Shown here piece after piece: positions 53,407 through 64,000 of a DNA stretch of 64,000 nucleotides. The notes beneath the pieces were generated by a model that ran no database searches, was not told where the DNA came from, and was given only the letters and a program-made list of their open reading frames with translations. Origin of the DNA: Gentiana macrophylla. Its lineage: Eukaryota; Streptophyta; Magnoliopsida; Gentianales; Gentianaceae. Where the stretch lies: NCBI GenBank assembly GCA_026214975.1, contig CM047805.1, forward strand, positions 61,000,834-61,064,833. Reading direction: 5' to 3'. Each line of letters opens with the position of its first letter. Positions within the stretch are counted from its first letter, which is position 1. The position numbers and the translations under genes were made by a program.

Positions 53407-53980
53407 CTAGATTGCAACCCTTAGTGGATTCGCCATCAACTCATCCCACTCCAATTTCTTGAGACGCTTAGAGTGTGAAAGCCAAGAAAATGATAGCCTT
53501 TGCACTTCCCTGAATATCAGCTCGGGATTTAACACTTGCAAACGAAAGATGATTTTGTTTCTAAACAGCCAAATTACCCAAGCCGTAACACCTACTAAAG
53601 CTTCACATAGACAAGTGACCGATTTCGACGTACCCATTCCAACATACCTTGCTTGCATAAAACAGATATCCCTAAATGAGAAAGCGTTTAGGCCCACGAT
53701 ATTACACCCAACTCTTAACATGCTCCCATACCAATAATGACACATCATAACCGAATAAAAGATGATTAGCAGATTCTTCGAATTTGTAGCATAACGGACA
53801 CCAAGAGTCTTGAATTGCAATTCCACAAAAGATAAGATTTGGTTTTGTAGGAATTCTATTAAGACTTGCTTTCCACATGAAGAGATTGACTTTTGAAGGT
53901 AACAGACTGTTCCACTTGACAACTTGCTCATTAGCCGAGAAGGTATTTTTGAACACTTCACTTTCGAGCTTTTCCCGCAA
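53407..53980 (-). pseudogene. LINE zf-RVT C-terminal domain
   Basis: Two overlapping frames (53702-53980, 53407-53961) carry the domain: WNSLLPSKVNLFMWKASLNR, CGIAIQDSWCPLCYKFEE, SANHLLFGYDVSLLVW, then VTAWVIWLFRNKIIF. The pattern C-x2-C...H matches the zf-RVT domain of plant LINEs. A frameshift near 53730 separates the halves. Confidence 0.85.
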
Positions 53981-54076
53981 AAGAGCTACCGAGAAGATGC
54001 CATTTGAGTTAAGGCTCCAACTAAATTTGTCCGCTAGACCTGCATTTCCATCAACACGGTTAATAAAATTCTCCAG

Positions 54077-55475
54077 CTAACCTACTTCCTCCTCCTCAAA
54101 ACCCCTCAACCTCATCTTCCACGACCAACAGAAAGATCTCCTACTATCTACCCATCTCACCAAACTTTCTACAACACTACCTTTGGCCAAAGACAGCCTA
54201 TAGAGCCTAGGAAAAACAGTTTTTAGTGCTCTAATTCCCACCCAAACATCCTCGTAGAATCTCACCCTACTACCATTACCCACCACCCACCGCTCCAACC
54301 CCACCAAATCGACACCCACCTTTTTAACCGAATTGACAGCATTAATTATCCCATTCCAAACCCTCCCTCCTTTCCGCCAATCACTATCCGCCCCCCGAGC
54401 ACCCTCCATGCCATAGATAGACACAATCACCTTTCTCTATAAAGCATCGGTTTCTGTGAAAAATCTCCACCACCATTTGCATAACAAAGACAGATTCTGA
54501 ACCCTAAGACTCCCCACCCCAAGGCCAACCAAAGATTTCGGAGCTTGCAATTTGCTCCACGCAACCCATGCAATTTTTCTTTTTTCCCCAACCCCTCCCC
54601 AAAAAAAAGAAGACCTCACACTTTCCAAGATATTCAGCACACATTCAGGAGGCTTGTAGACGGAGAAGAAGAAAAGCGGAAGAGCGCTTAGAACAGCTTT
54701 TAAAAGAACCAATCTACCACTCTCCGATAAGGTAGCCCATTTCCAAGCACCAAGTTTTGCTTTGCATTTCTCTATAATGTTTTCCCAAGATTTTCTGTTT
54801 TTCAAATTTTGACCCACCCACAATCCCAAGTATTTAAACAGTAAAGCACAATGACTTACAATTGAGAGAATCTGCCGCTATATTAATGTTCTCTTCTGGC
54901 ACCTTTATCCCGGTCAACGAGCTTTTACCCATGCTTATTTTCAAACCCAATAATTTCTCGAAACAAGACAAAATCCTCTTTAAATTCCTCAGATTCTCCG
55001 AACTCCATTCCCCCATGAAAACCATGTCATCAGCATATTGTAAATGAGAAATCAAAATTTGATCATTCCCAATTCGAACACCATTAAACTTCTCTTTAAC
55101 TATGGCTTCCTTCATAAGAATATTCAGCCCCTCTGCCGCTATAAGGAATAGATATGGAGATAAGGGATCGCCCTGCCTTAACCCCTTTTCCAAGTTGAAC
55201 TCCTTAGTAGGTCTACCACGCACTAAAACCAAAGCTCTAGCCGAAGAAACACAACCATGAATCCACCTTCTCCATTTTGATCCAAAGCCCATGTTATCCA
55301 AAGTATTATCTAGATAAGCCCAATTTACACAATCAAACGCACGCTCAAAATCTACTTTAAACATAAAACTTGCCAAAATTTTCTTCTTAAGGTAATCCAC
55401 TACTTCATTCAAGATTAGAACACTGTCCAAAATTTGCCGACCCTTAACAAACCTGGATTGACGTTCACCAATCAC
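54077..55475 (-). pseudogene. LINE reverse transcriptase
   Basis: From 55475: ERQSRFVKGRQILDSVLILN, FMFKVDFERAFDCVNW (first catalytic Asp), LRQGDPLSPYLFLI, and LISHLQYADDMVF (catalytic YADD), then the thumb (ILSCFEKLLGLKIS). The frame changes at 54834; homology continues 54437-54829 (WENIIEKCKAKLGAWKWATL, LPLFFFSVYKPP) and 54077-54430 (WRKGGRVWNGIINAV, RVRFYEDVWVG). The residues before GERQSRF are scattered in frames between 55480 and 56258. Confidence 0.9.
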
Positions 55476-56257
55476 CTAAGAAATTACCTCCCTCAACCTT
55501 TCTGCTAACAATTTTACAACAATCTTATAGAAACAACCAAGAAGACTGATTGGTTGTAATCCTTTATTACCACTGAATTAACAGATTTGGGTAACAAAGC
55601 AATGAACGAAGAAGTACAGCCCTTTTGGAATTTTGCAGATTCTTCAAATTCAAAAACTGCTTCACAGAAATCTGCCTTTAGAACTCCCTAGAATATTTTA
55701 ATAAAATTAAAATTAAAACCGTCTGGCCAAAGATTACTGTCCTGCGATATTTTACTGAAAATATTACTGGAAAAAGCAGGCCGACGACGTACCTTTTCTT
55801 TGTAAATATCCTTAAACGAATTTTGAACAGCATATTTGATTGTTGTAGGGTCCTCCAACCATTTATCATCTATCAACAAGCCCTGCATCACACTTTTCCT
55901 TACCCTTCCTTTAACGCATCTATGGAAAAATTTTGAATTAGCATCCCCATCCTTTAGCCACTTTATTCTTCATTTTTGCCGATAATTTTTTTTCTAACGT
56001 AGCATCTAACTGGAAAATCTTCTCTGAAGCATTTGCTCTAAGTTTCTCTTCTTCCTCATTTAGATTACTTTATTCTACTTTCACATCCAACTTACCCAAC
56101 AATATTTCTTCCTGCTCAATTTGCGAAACTAGGTTCCCATAAACCTCTTTACCCCAAATTTTCAATACATCTTTCAGCCGTTTTAGCTTCAACTTCAATT
56201 TTACTCCTGGAGCAATGGAACTCACTTATTGCTGCCAGCAGTTCCTTACCACATCCT

Positions 56258-57019
56258 CTAAACCATCGTGATCCAACCAATGATCAAACACTCGAAAAGG
56301 AGAAGGACCAAAATCAACTTTTTTCCGGAAAGTAGTAGAGGACAATGATCCGACAATTTTCGGCCAAGAGCTACCAAGGAAACATCTTCCCAATTTGAAA
56401 GAAAGCATTCAGACACTAGAACCCTATCAAGCCTACTCATCTTGGAGCCTGCTTTATTGTACCACGAGTATTTCCTACGGCCCATTTTAAGATCCACTAG
56501 CTTTATTTTATCTATAAAATCATTGAAAGCCGCCGCATCATTAATATTAAAAATCGACCCTTTTCTCTCCGAGGATGTCCGTACCGAATTAAAGTCTCCG
56601 TGCAAACAGACCAATCCATTCAAACCCTGTAAAAAGCTTAGTAATTCATTCCACAACATTTCTTTTGCATCCACACTTTGAGGAACATACACATTAATGA
56701 AAGTACATATTTCATCAGAACTTTTCCACAGCCCTTTGACGCTAATGAAGCTAGACCCTTCAAATTTTTCCATAACCGTGAACACTTCTTTATCCCACAC
56801 ACATAACAACCCACCTGACAGGCCGGCTGCATCTTTGCAAAAAAAAAAATCGAAATCGGGATCTTTCCAAAAAGATTTTATCCAATTACGATTAATCAAC
56901 AACATTTTGGTTTCTTGAATTGACTGAAAAAGAAGTGGATGAGAACAAAATAAATCCTTTATCCACCTCCTTTTACAGCTCGAACCCAAACCTCTAACAT
57001 TTGCAGATAGCATCTTCAT
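56258..57019 (-). pseudogene. LINE apurinic/apyrimidinic-type endonuclease
   Basis: 253 codons from the ATG at 57019 (MKMLSANVRGLGSSCKR), the standard start of plant L1 ORF2. Conserved residues: SIQETK (Glu), INVYVPQ, LHGDFNSVRTSSER (Asp-Asn), SRLDRVLVS (Asp) and KLSDHCPLLL (catalytic His). The frame is lost after about residue 240. The nuclease would nick target DNA to prime reverse transcription. Confidence 0.9.
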
Positions 57020-59212
57020 AAAACACTAAGATTCACATCCAAAATAGACCAAGAAAACTGATCAAGAAGAAGATCCTTTATGGTTTTATCTATAAAATCA
57101 TTTGCAGACACCTTTTGATCTTAATTTTCCTGTAATATTTTTTTCCTTAAAATTTTAAAATATTTGTTCAACTTGAGAGATTTTTGTTGTTCATAGTTTC
57201 ATACATTCTTTGTTTTGGATATGACTGCTGCAACTATCAACATATCAAAAAGAGCTTAAAGAAATGGAAGATCAAACCAAAGAATAGCGGAGTATATTGG
57301 ATCATTGAGAAGGTAATAATGTGGAAAATAATTATTGTTCATTTCATATTGAACAAACGTGTCATTGCATATTTTCTGTAATTTTGCAGAAAAAACAGTG
57401 GATTTTCAAGAGGCGTCTCTAAATACATGGGTGTGGCAAGGTTAGTTTGTAACATATGTAAAATGATATTGAAATGATGCATTAGACATTAGAATATAAA
57501 ATTTATGGTATTAAAACCATTTAATTAATTTTTTTGAAAATTTAGAAAGATTTTTTTTTTTTGGTGAAGAATGATTTACATTTAGTAGTGATATTTCCAT
57601 GAATGCAATGGATTTTTCTCATTATTGCCATAACTACTTAGGGATCTTCAATTTCTAATCCCATTGCAATGGTGTGGTGGTCCTTTCTTTTGAGACTTTT
57701 TTTTTTTTTTTTAGGGAAATTCGATTAATACACTCTTTTTGAAAATATATTCGAAATCTACACCCCTTGAAAATAAAAAATCCTCGTCTATTCATCTCAC
57801 CTTTTTGAAAATATATTCAAAATCCCTTTTGCTCCCAGTGGATCCTTACAAATTAGCCACCTCATTTATTGTCATCACACATCCATCACATTTAATTCAC
57901 CTATTCATCTCACTTTATTTATTCACTGGCATTCTAATGTATTATATTGTCATCTATTTGCATTTTAATGTCCTTTTGTTTATTTGTAGTTTACTCATCC
58001 ACTTGATTCGTCTCATCAACTTTTATCTGTGGTTGCTTTGTGTAGAATATTAGCTCCTTGCGAGGTAAGATTTTTTGACATTCTATTTTGATTTTATTTG
58101 TGCATGAATAAGAGTTTAGAAAAAAACAACCTTCTTCTAAAAAAAATAAAAGGAATAAAAAATTACATGTTTAAGTGGATATTTATTTTTTAATTTTTTT
58201 TTAAATAGTGAGACACATATATTCATATTTTTTTGGTTATTGTATCGAAATGTTTTATAGCTGCATATTTTTAGCTGAATGTTTTAGGCGGATAGAATAA
58301 AATGCACGACACACTTTATCAGATAATGATATGGATATTTTTGTTAATTTTTTAAATATAGATAGACGGATATTTTTAAATATAATTTTTCTCTTATTTT
58401 TTAAATAGCCGGATTTTTTTAATATTGATGGATCTTGGGAAATAGCTTTTTGAGGGAATTAGTGTTTTTTTTTTAAATTATTGCGTAATATAGTATAAAA
58501 TACTAATTGATTGTTTCTCAAAAAAAAATACTAATTGCTTAAAATCAGAATCAATCATAATTATTGCGTAATTTAGAAAAATGAAAAATTTATTGCCTCC
58601 AAATAAACAATTAATGCGTAACATTGTAAATGATTACAATAATAAACAATTTTCATCAGAATATTTAAGGAGTAAAAAGGTTTTTTTTATAGTATAGAAT
58701 TGTTGAATAAAAACAGAATCATTCATAATTAATATAAAATATGAAAAAAAAAATTCACACTAATTACTAAATTTGAGTTTTTAAATTTTTATTTTCCTAA
58801 TAAATAATCTCTCTCTCCAATCACACTAATGCTATGTAATACTACACAATAGAATATTTACGGAAAAAGAAATTTTTTAGATTTCTCGGGGATAATGATA
58901 TTTATAATAATATTGACAAATTTTGAACGATCATTTTCAGGTCTTGCTTAAATTTGATCGGCCCGAATGTTGTGCAATATTGAATTCATTATATATATAT
59001 AAGACAAAAGATTCTATCTTATTTGACATACTTTAATGATTGAGATTCTATCTTCTTTGACATCCTTTAATGATTGAAATGTTGCAAGTTGTTTACTTTA
59101 ATTTCATTTTATCGTATGATCATGCATTGGGTTGTTTACTTTTTTTCAGAAGAGTATTTATTTAAAATTTTATAAATTATGGATGATTCACTGTTTTATT
59201 TTACGTTGAGTT
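57020..59212 (+). other. AT-rich noncoding region
   Basis: No supported gene. If the LINE is removed this could join to 52239-53010 as the body of a Helitron-like element ending at 59243. Short frames only. Confidence 0.3.
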
Positions 59213-59244
59213 ACCTCAGTGCGTGACACAGGTAAATTGCTAGT
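59213..59244 (+). mobile_element. Probable Helitron 3' terminus
   Basis: ACCT-CA-GTG-CGTGA-CAC-AGGT forms an imperfect hairpin (59213-59233) six bases before CTAG (59240-59243), which is followed by T. A hairpin shortly before CTRR with insertion between A and T is the Helitron 3' signature; the stem resembles the common plant form ACCCGTGC...GCACGGGT. Confidence 0.6.
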
Positions 59245-59245
59245 A

Positions 59246-59330
59246 TCTATATATATATATATATATTTGAAAGCACAATTTAACCCGATTACCCGATTGA
59301 CCCGCTCCATTTCCAGGAAAAAAAATAAGG
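59246..59330 (+). mobile_element. Probable Helitron 5' terminus, plus strand
   Basis: TCTATATATA... then TTTGAAAGCACAATTTAACCCG and ATTGACCCGCTCC in effect, the same start series as at 49490 and 52239. It begins two bases after the previous element's CTAG, so the two lie in tandem. A similar 'acaatttaacccgattacccg' recurs at 60843. Confidence 0.45.
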
Positions 59331-62300
59331 CATCACCAAAGAAAAAAAAACAAAAAATAATGTGTATCCTGCATAATCTACAAAAATAACAACTATTCTA
59401 CAAAACCTCTCAACAAATATTTTATATTGATTTTTTTTAAGAGTTTAAAAACTACTTTTCATCCTGATTTGCTCTTTTTCTTCTCAAAATTATATAAAAC
59501 AAATTGATTTACCAGCTGTAAGAGTTTAGAAAGAAAAATAGTTTGCTTCCTGTTTCTGTGCCCTTTCTTTGCAATATTAGAAAAAAAAATGATTTACCAG
59601 CAAAAGATTTTAAAAAGAATACATTCCTAATTTTGCGATCTTGATTATTGAAAAGAAAAATATTTTCCTTCCTGATTTTTTTCCCTTCTTTACGAAATTA
59701 TATATAAAAAAAATTGATTTACCATCTGTAAGAGGTTTTAAAAAAAAACTTTCATGATTTTGCGACCTTGATAATTGATATTGCGGCCATTCTTTTCAAA
59801 ATTATATCTTTAATTAGTTATCCTTATGTAATCTTCTTTTCTCTGCCATTGCTGCCTTTTATAGTTCGTAGATGCATATAATTGTTTGGCATAATATTTT
59901 TTTTATTCAATTCCAAAAATTGTTGGAAATCAACATTATGTTGTTTTTAATTTCAGTTCTGGATTTACCACCGTGGATTCAATATTTTATTGTTCTATTT
60001 TCGATTCTTGATATTCAACATTAATTTTTTTTTTCATTTTATCTATATTTGTGTAGGGTTTCCAAAGACGCGAAGATGATCGAGAGATGCCTATAGGGTT
60101 AAGGTTAGTTTTTTTAATTCTTCTTCTTCTCTTCACAACAGCAGGTTTTCTTTTCATTTTTTTGGCTCAAATCAATGAGTGGTTTTTTTTTTTATACCTA
60201 GGTTGTAGTTGATTCTAATCGACCATTCTTATTTCGAAACCCTTCATAAAGCTATCGAAGAACAATGTGGATGGATTTTTCGGGATTCATTGTCAAAATT
60301 CATTATGAAAAGATTGTTAATGAGGACCATTGCTAATTACGGAGGACCTAGACAGAGACCGTTGCTAATTAAGGAGGACCAGGACAAACAAATTCATATC
60401 TATGGAGATTGTGAGTCGATGTTTGATTTTATTATTTGGAATTGGCACTCATGTGTTACATGTTGTTTGTCATGGTTGGGTGGATGAGAAATTTATAGTG
60501 TAATGCAATTGCAAACAAGATGTCAAAAGAAGAAACGTTAATGTCAAAGGAAGATCCTTTAATTCAGCCCAAGTGAATCCGATGGTTGAAGAGGATGGCA
60601 ATAGTCAATCATAACTTAGTTAAATAAACTACAGTTCAATGAAAGAATGTATTCGCCACACTTAAACTCAAGTCATGGTAACGTACCATGTGCTTTAGGT
60701 TTAATGTTCTGCTTTGGTTTATTACAATTTACAAGTGCTAATTTTGTTTATTTTTCTAAAATTTTGCAGATTTTAAGGACTGCTTTAGTTCATTACAAGT
60801 GCTAATCTGAATTTGCGACCTTGATTACTTACATTGCACCCACAATTTAACCCGATTACCCGAAAATTACACCCAATATATCTTCTTTATATTTCAAAAT
60901 GCTTGCAGATTGCAAGTTCATCTTCGCCCGAATTGCTCCGGCCTCCTGAACAGAGAGTGAGAGAGTAAAAAGATATGATGTTTGCTTTTGTGTTTCAATT
61001 GTCAAATATGTAATATTGGATTTTTATATTGGAGGTGGAAAAGATTCATCGTCATGTTTAGGTAGCATATTCATGGTGTTTGCTCTTTATTTTCTGAATT
61101 TTTTTATTTTTATTTCTTGATTATGCATTCCTCTGGCTCTTTGAATAAATGAATATTTCGTTTTCAGATTGGGGAGGACATTTATCTATGCCGGATTTCT
61201 TGGTTTGAATGACGTCAAATTTGGAGTGGAAGTGAGAAAATGATGGCTAAGCCAAATCACAATTTTCATTAGACCTAATAACTTTCTACGCACACACTGA
61301 TCTAATGGATACGGATTATTTTGTAAAATGTAAATCTCAGCTGAGTGATCATTTGCTGCCAATTGTGAAGTAATACAAGCCGGTTGATCGCTATATCCTA
61401 TTTGAGATATTTTACGAGTTTCAATTTATGTTACGTTTTAATACTTTTATTTATCTGCAAGCCTAATTTGTGACAACGGGGAGGTTATTGGAAGCCGACG
61501 AGTACATAGAAGTGGATTGGTAAAGAACCTGGGATTAAGAAGGTGATGTTGTTCTACTCTATCGATTTTTTTGTCTCTTTTGTGTCGGCTGTTCTATTTT
61601 TTTCTTTCTTCACTCTTTCTTTCATTCAGTCCCAAGGAACATATATGCTTTGTGTGTATGCATTTTTATTATTTTATTTTATATGCTTTGTGTGTTTTGG
61701 GTATGAAGCTTGATATTTTCTTATAGATCATGTATGTTTCATTTAATTTTTTTTATTAGTTGTCAGTTAGTTTAGTTTTGTTATTTTTTTAATGCTTTGA
61801 TGAAAGTGTTGCAGAAAATTTGTTATCTTCTTATATGAGCTATTTGAAACTATGAATCTTCTAATTGTCAACATGTTATCACATGTTTTACTGGATTTAT
61901 CTTAGACATTTATATTATCATGAAGAAACTTCAAAACGATAAACACTATTGTTACATTTGTTTATTTCATTTTTAAAGGTGCCTTTTATGTTAATTTTTT
62001 TTGTGGGGTGCGATTATGTTTGAATGACTATTGATGATGGGTCAGTTGTATTGAGTGTTATTTTGATGATGTATTGTTATGTTGATAGATTTTTCAAGCC
62101 CCGACTACAAACACTACTACAAGATGATGCCATATTGCATTAGTTACTTGCCTACAGCTGCCACAGTTAACTCCTTAAAGGCACTGTGATCCGAGTCCGA
62201 CGATACTAATATATAATATCAATGTAGACGTGCATGGGAATTTATGGCTCACATGATGGAACTCACTTTTATTTTGGACATCTTTATTGTCATCTCAACG

Positions 62301-63861
62301 ATTCTACCGGTACACTTTATTACATGTACACCGTACTGAATTAACCTTTAACAGTTGGTTTTGAAGTTATAAACTGACTTTTCTACAGTGGATCATCAGA
62401 TTTGACTGATTCAAGGTCGATTCGTTTGTCGAAAATAAATGCTCCATGTTTTAGATGTCTCCAAGGGACGGAACTCATTTTGCATATTACACGATGCAAA
62501 ACTATTCAAACTCTGTTTTTATGTATGTATGTTTAAAAAAAAGATTTGTTTGATGAAAATGGATTAAGATGGAGCTCTCACTATTGATGTAGAATTTAAA
62601 TATTGAATCGTGTTGGATGACCTGGTAGATGCGGTTAAGAAAATTACACTGCATCTTATTTCATTATTGTGACGCACGTTTTTTCTTTTATATTAATAAT
62701 GTAAAAATGTATGACCAATGTTATATAACATCAACTGTACACTTAACTTAACCTTTCATTGGTATCTTATTTCCTCTTATTGATTACAATGGAATACACG
62801 TATTTATATTGAAGTTTTATTTATGATTCACTATTAACTAAATTCATAATAATTTTTATCGTTTCATGTGTTTTTTTAAAATTGTATATTTGTAATATAA
62901 ATCCACACATTTATAATCTCTTTTACGCCGAAATCGATGTATATGCAGGTAAAAAAATGATAGTAAATAATATTTAGAGGAAGGGATTTAATTTTTATCG
63001 TTTCATCCAAAATTGTATATTTGTACCCAAACCCTTTCACGGAGGAAGTAAAAAAAATAAAAACAAAAACAGACATCCCAGAGAGTAGTAATTAAAAAAA
63101 AATTACATTTCTCCTTTTTTTCCCCCACGATCTGCTCACACAAATCAAACTCCCCACGCACGTTCTGCTCCCTACAACCACCCAAAATCTCACCAAACTT
63201 CCTACTCCTATGATGAAATCTCGCGAAAGGTCCCGATCTACAAACTCCCGTCAACTTCAGTTTCAAATTGATTTCAATTTCAACAAATCTATTTGGGATC
63301 TTATCATTCTTCTTTTCTAATCGCCAATTCCATTTGCCAATTCAAATAATCGGTATTTTTCTCTCTTTTATTCCCATCATCACGACACCTATATTTGTTG
63401 CTGGGATGGTGTTTTTTTTTTCAATCAAATATTTTATGCAATGTCAAATCAATATTTTTGTTTCCTATATACATACTATCAATTATTTTGATCCCTAATT
63501 TTTTTATTTTTCTTAATTTTCCTGGTGGTATGAATATATAGGGCTATGGGAAGAAAATGATTCGTATCATGAGCTTGCTGATGGGGCCATCAAGGAAAGG
63601 ATGTGATAAAAAATATGTTTTAGGTGGGGTTTTTGTATTGATTCATATTGTGCAGGAAATTCTGATGAAAAATATCAGCCCATGTTGGTGATAATATCAC
63701 CAATGTCATTTAGTGTAATTGGATTTAGTTTGAGGTTTGGTAAGCTTGGAACAATCGATATGAGTTAGGAGATGCGGAGTGCATGCTCACAATTGATATT
63801 TACAAGCTTATGAGAGTCGAGAACAAGTGTTGAACAAAACCGAGTCTTGCTTTGCTTAATT
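59331..63861. other. AT-rich region without a supported gene
   Basis: A frame at 60209-60487 (92 codons, HKAIEEQCGWIFRDSLSKF) and one at 63003-63266 were examined; neither resembles a known family. Pieces with exon-intron-like borders ('tttgtgtag|ggtttccaaag' near 60058, 'tttgcag|atttta' near 60769, 'gttttcag|attggggag' near 61167) suggest a captured or decayed host gene. No product can be assigned. Confidence 0.3.
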
Positions 63862-64000
63862 GGACGGGCGTCCATGTTATATGGACGGGCGTCGATGTTG
63901 GACGAAGCGTCCATTGATTCGGACGAGCGTCCAAAGCCTAAATTTGAGTCTTGAGCAATACATTACGATGGACGGGCGTCCATTGCTTCGACGGGCGTCC
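63862..64000. repeat. 12-bp motif cluster at the right edge (start of another element)
   Basis: Six units: GGACGGGCGTCC at 63862 and 63970, GGACGGGCGTCG at 63882, GGACGAAGCGTCC at 63900, GGACGAGCGTCC at 63921 and CGACGGGCGTCC at 63989 (cut by the window end). The core orientation is as in the Athila LTR U3, but the flanking sequence is different, so it is another family or a diverged LTR. Confidence 0.85.

Larger units (their letters stand above)
53011..57019 (-). mobile_element. LINE (plant L1 type), decayed
   Basis: Minus-strand order: endonuclease, reverse transcriptase, zf-RVT domain, then a poly(A) tail seen as T(11) on the plus strand at 53011-53021. A non-LTR element copied by target-primed reverse transcription. 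ORF1 (gag-like) is not found upstream, so the copy is 5'-truncated or ORF1 is unrecognisable. No TSD was found on comparing the flank 'ccaatccttcaa' with the DNA after 57019. Confidence 0.9.

Noticed and set aside
53459..53737. Plus-strand ORFs within the LINE
   Set aside because: They are antisense shadows of the minus-strand zf-RVT and RT frames.
60209..60487. 92-codon ORF in the right block as a host gene
   Set aside because: No recognisable domain, no supporting upstream signals, AT-rich surroundings with probable Helitron ends; length is compatible with chance.
63003..63498. Two neighbouring ORFs (minus 63003-63266, plus 63268-63498) as divergent genes
   Set aside because: Composition is low-complexity (Phe/Ile/Lys-rich) and neither shows family motifs; a small 5' exon cannot be excluded but cannot be supported.

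Overview
The window is nuclear DNA of a flowering plant, most likely a eudicot. It is AT-rich, the recognisable coding sequence belongs to plant retrotransposons (Athila-, Tat-, CRM- and SIRE-like LTR elements, a plant L1-type LINE), and one LTR carries a scrap of the chloroplast psbA gene. I find no intact host gene, no tRNA or rRNA gene and no CRISPR array. It reads as a gene-poor, probably pericentromeric block. The species cannot be named from the sequence.

Left block (1-9600, mostly minus strand): an internally deleted Athila-like element (1-2600) lies in a decayed Tat-like gag (2601-3766). Next is a second Athila-like element, with its 3' LTR (about 4351-6046), polypurine tract, spacer and frameshifted pol (7466-8975), cut off by a Copia-type LTR fragment (8976-9596).

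Middle block (9600-45942) is a nest of LTR elements that target-site duplications (TSDs) let one unpick. A SIRE-like element (end of internal region, PPT, 3' LTR from 11751) holds a solo Copia LTR (9766-11586, TSD CAAAG). Its 3' LTR is split by a 31.5 kb Copia derivative on the minus strand (12814-44281, TSD TCTTT). That derivative was invaded by a 14.2 kb Athila element (16152-30367, TSD ATATT) and by a 7 kb CRM-like chromovirus-type element (about 32138-39162, probable TSD GTACT). Its right LTR also took up a gypsy LTR fragment and a plastid psbA fragment. The SIRE LTR ends at 44900, inside one arm of a head-to-head pair of CRM-like LTRs fused at their primer-binding sites (44901-45942).

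Right block (45943-64000) is AT-rich. It holds tandem duplications, several probable Helitron termini (one pair head-to-head around an AT repeat at 52121-52313), a decayed LINE on the minus strand (53011-57019), and at the right edge the start of another cluster of a 12-bp motif.

The most distinctive signal is that motif, GGACGGGCGTCC and its complement GGACGCCCGTCC. It is clustered just upstream of the TATA box in both LTRs of the 14 kb Athila element, in its leader, and between its 3' ORFs, with single or degenerate copies in the left Athila-like element and a fresh cluster at the right edge. LTR and internal clusters lean to opposite orientations, so the element's RNA would carry mutually complementary 12-mers.
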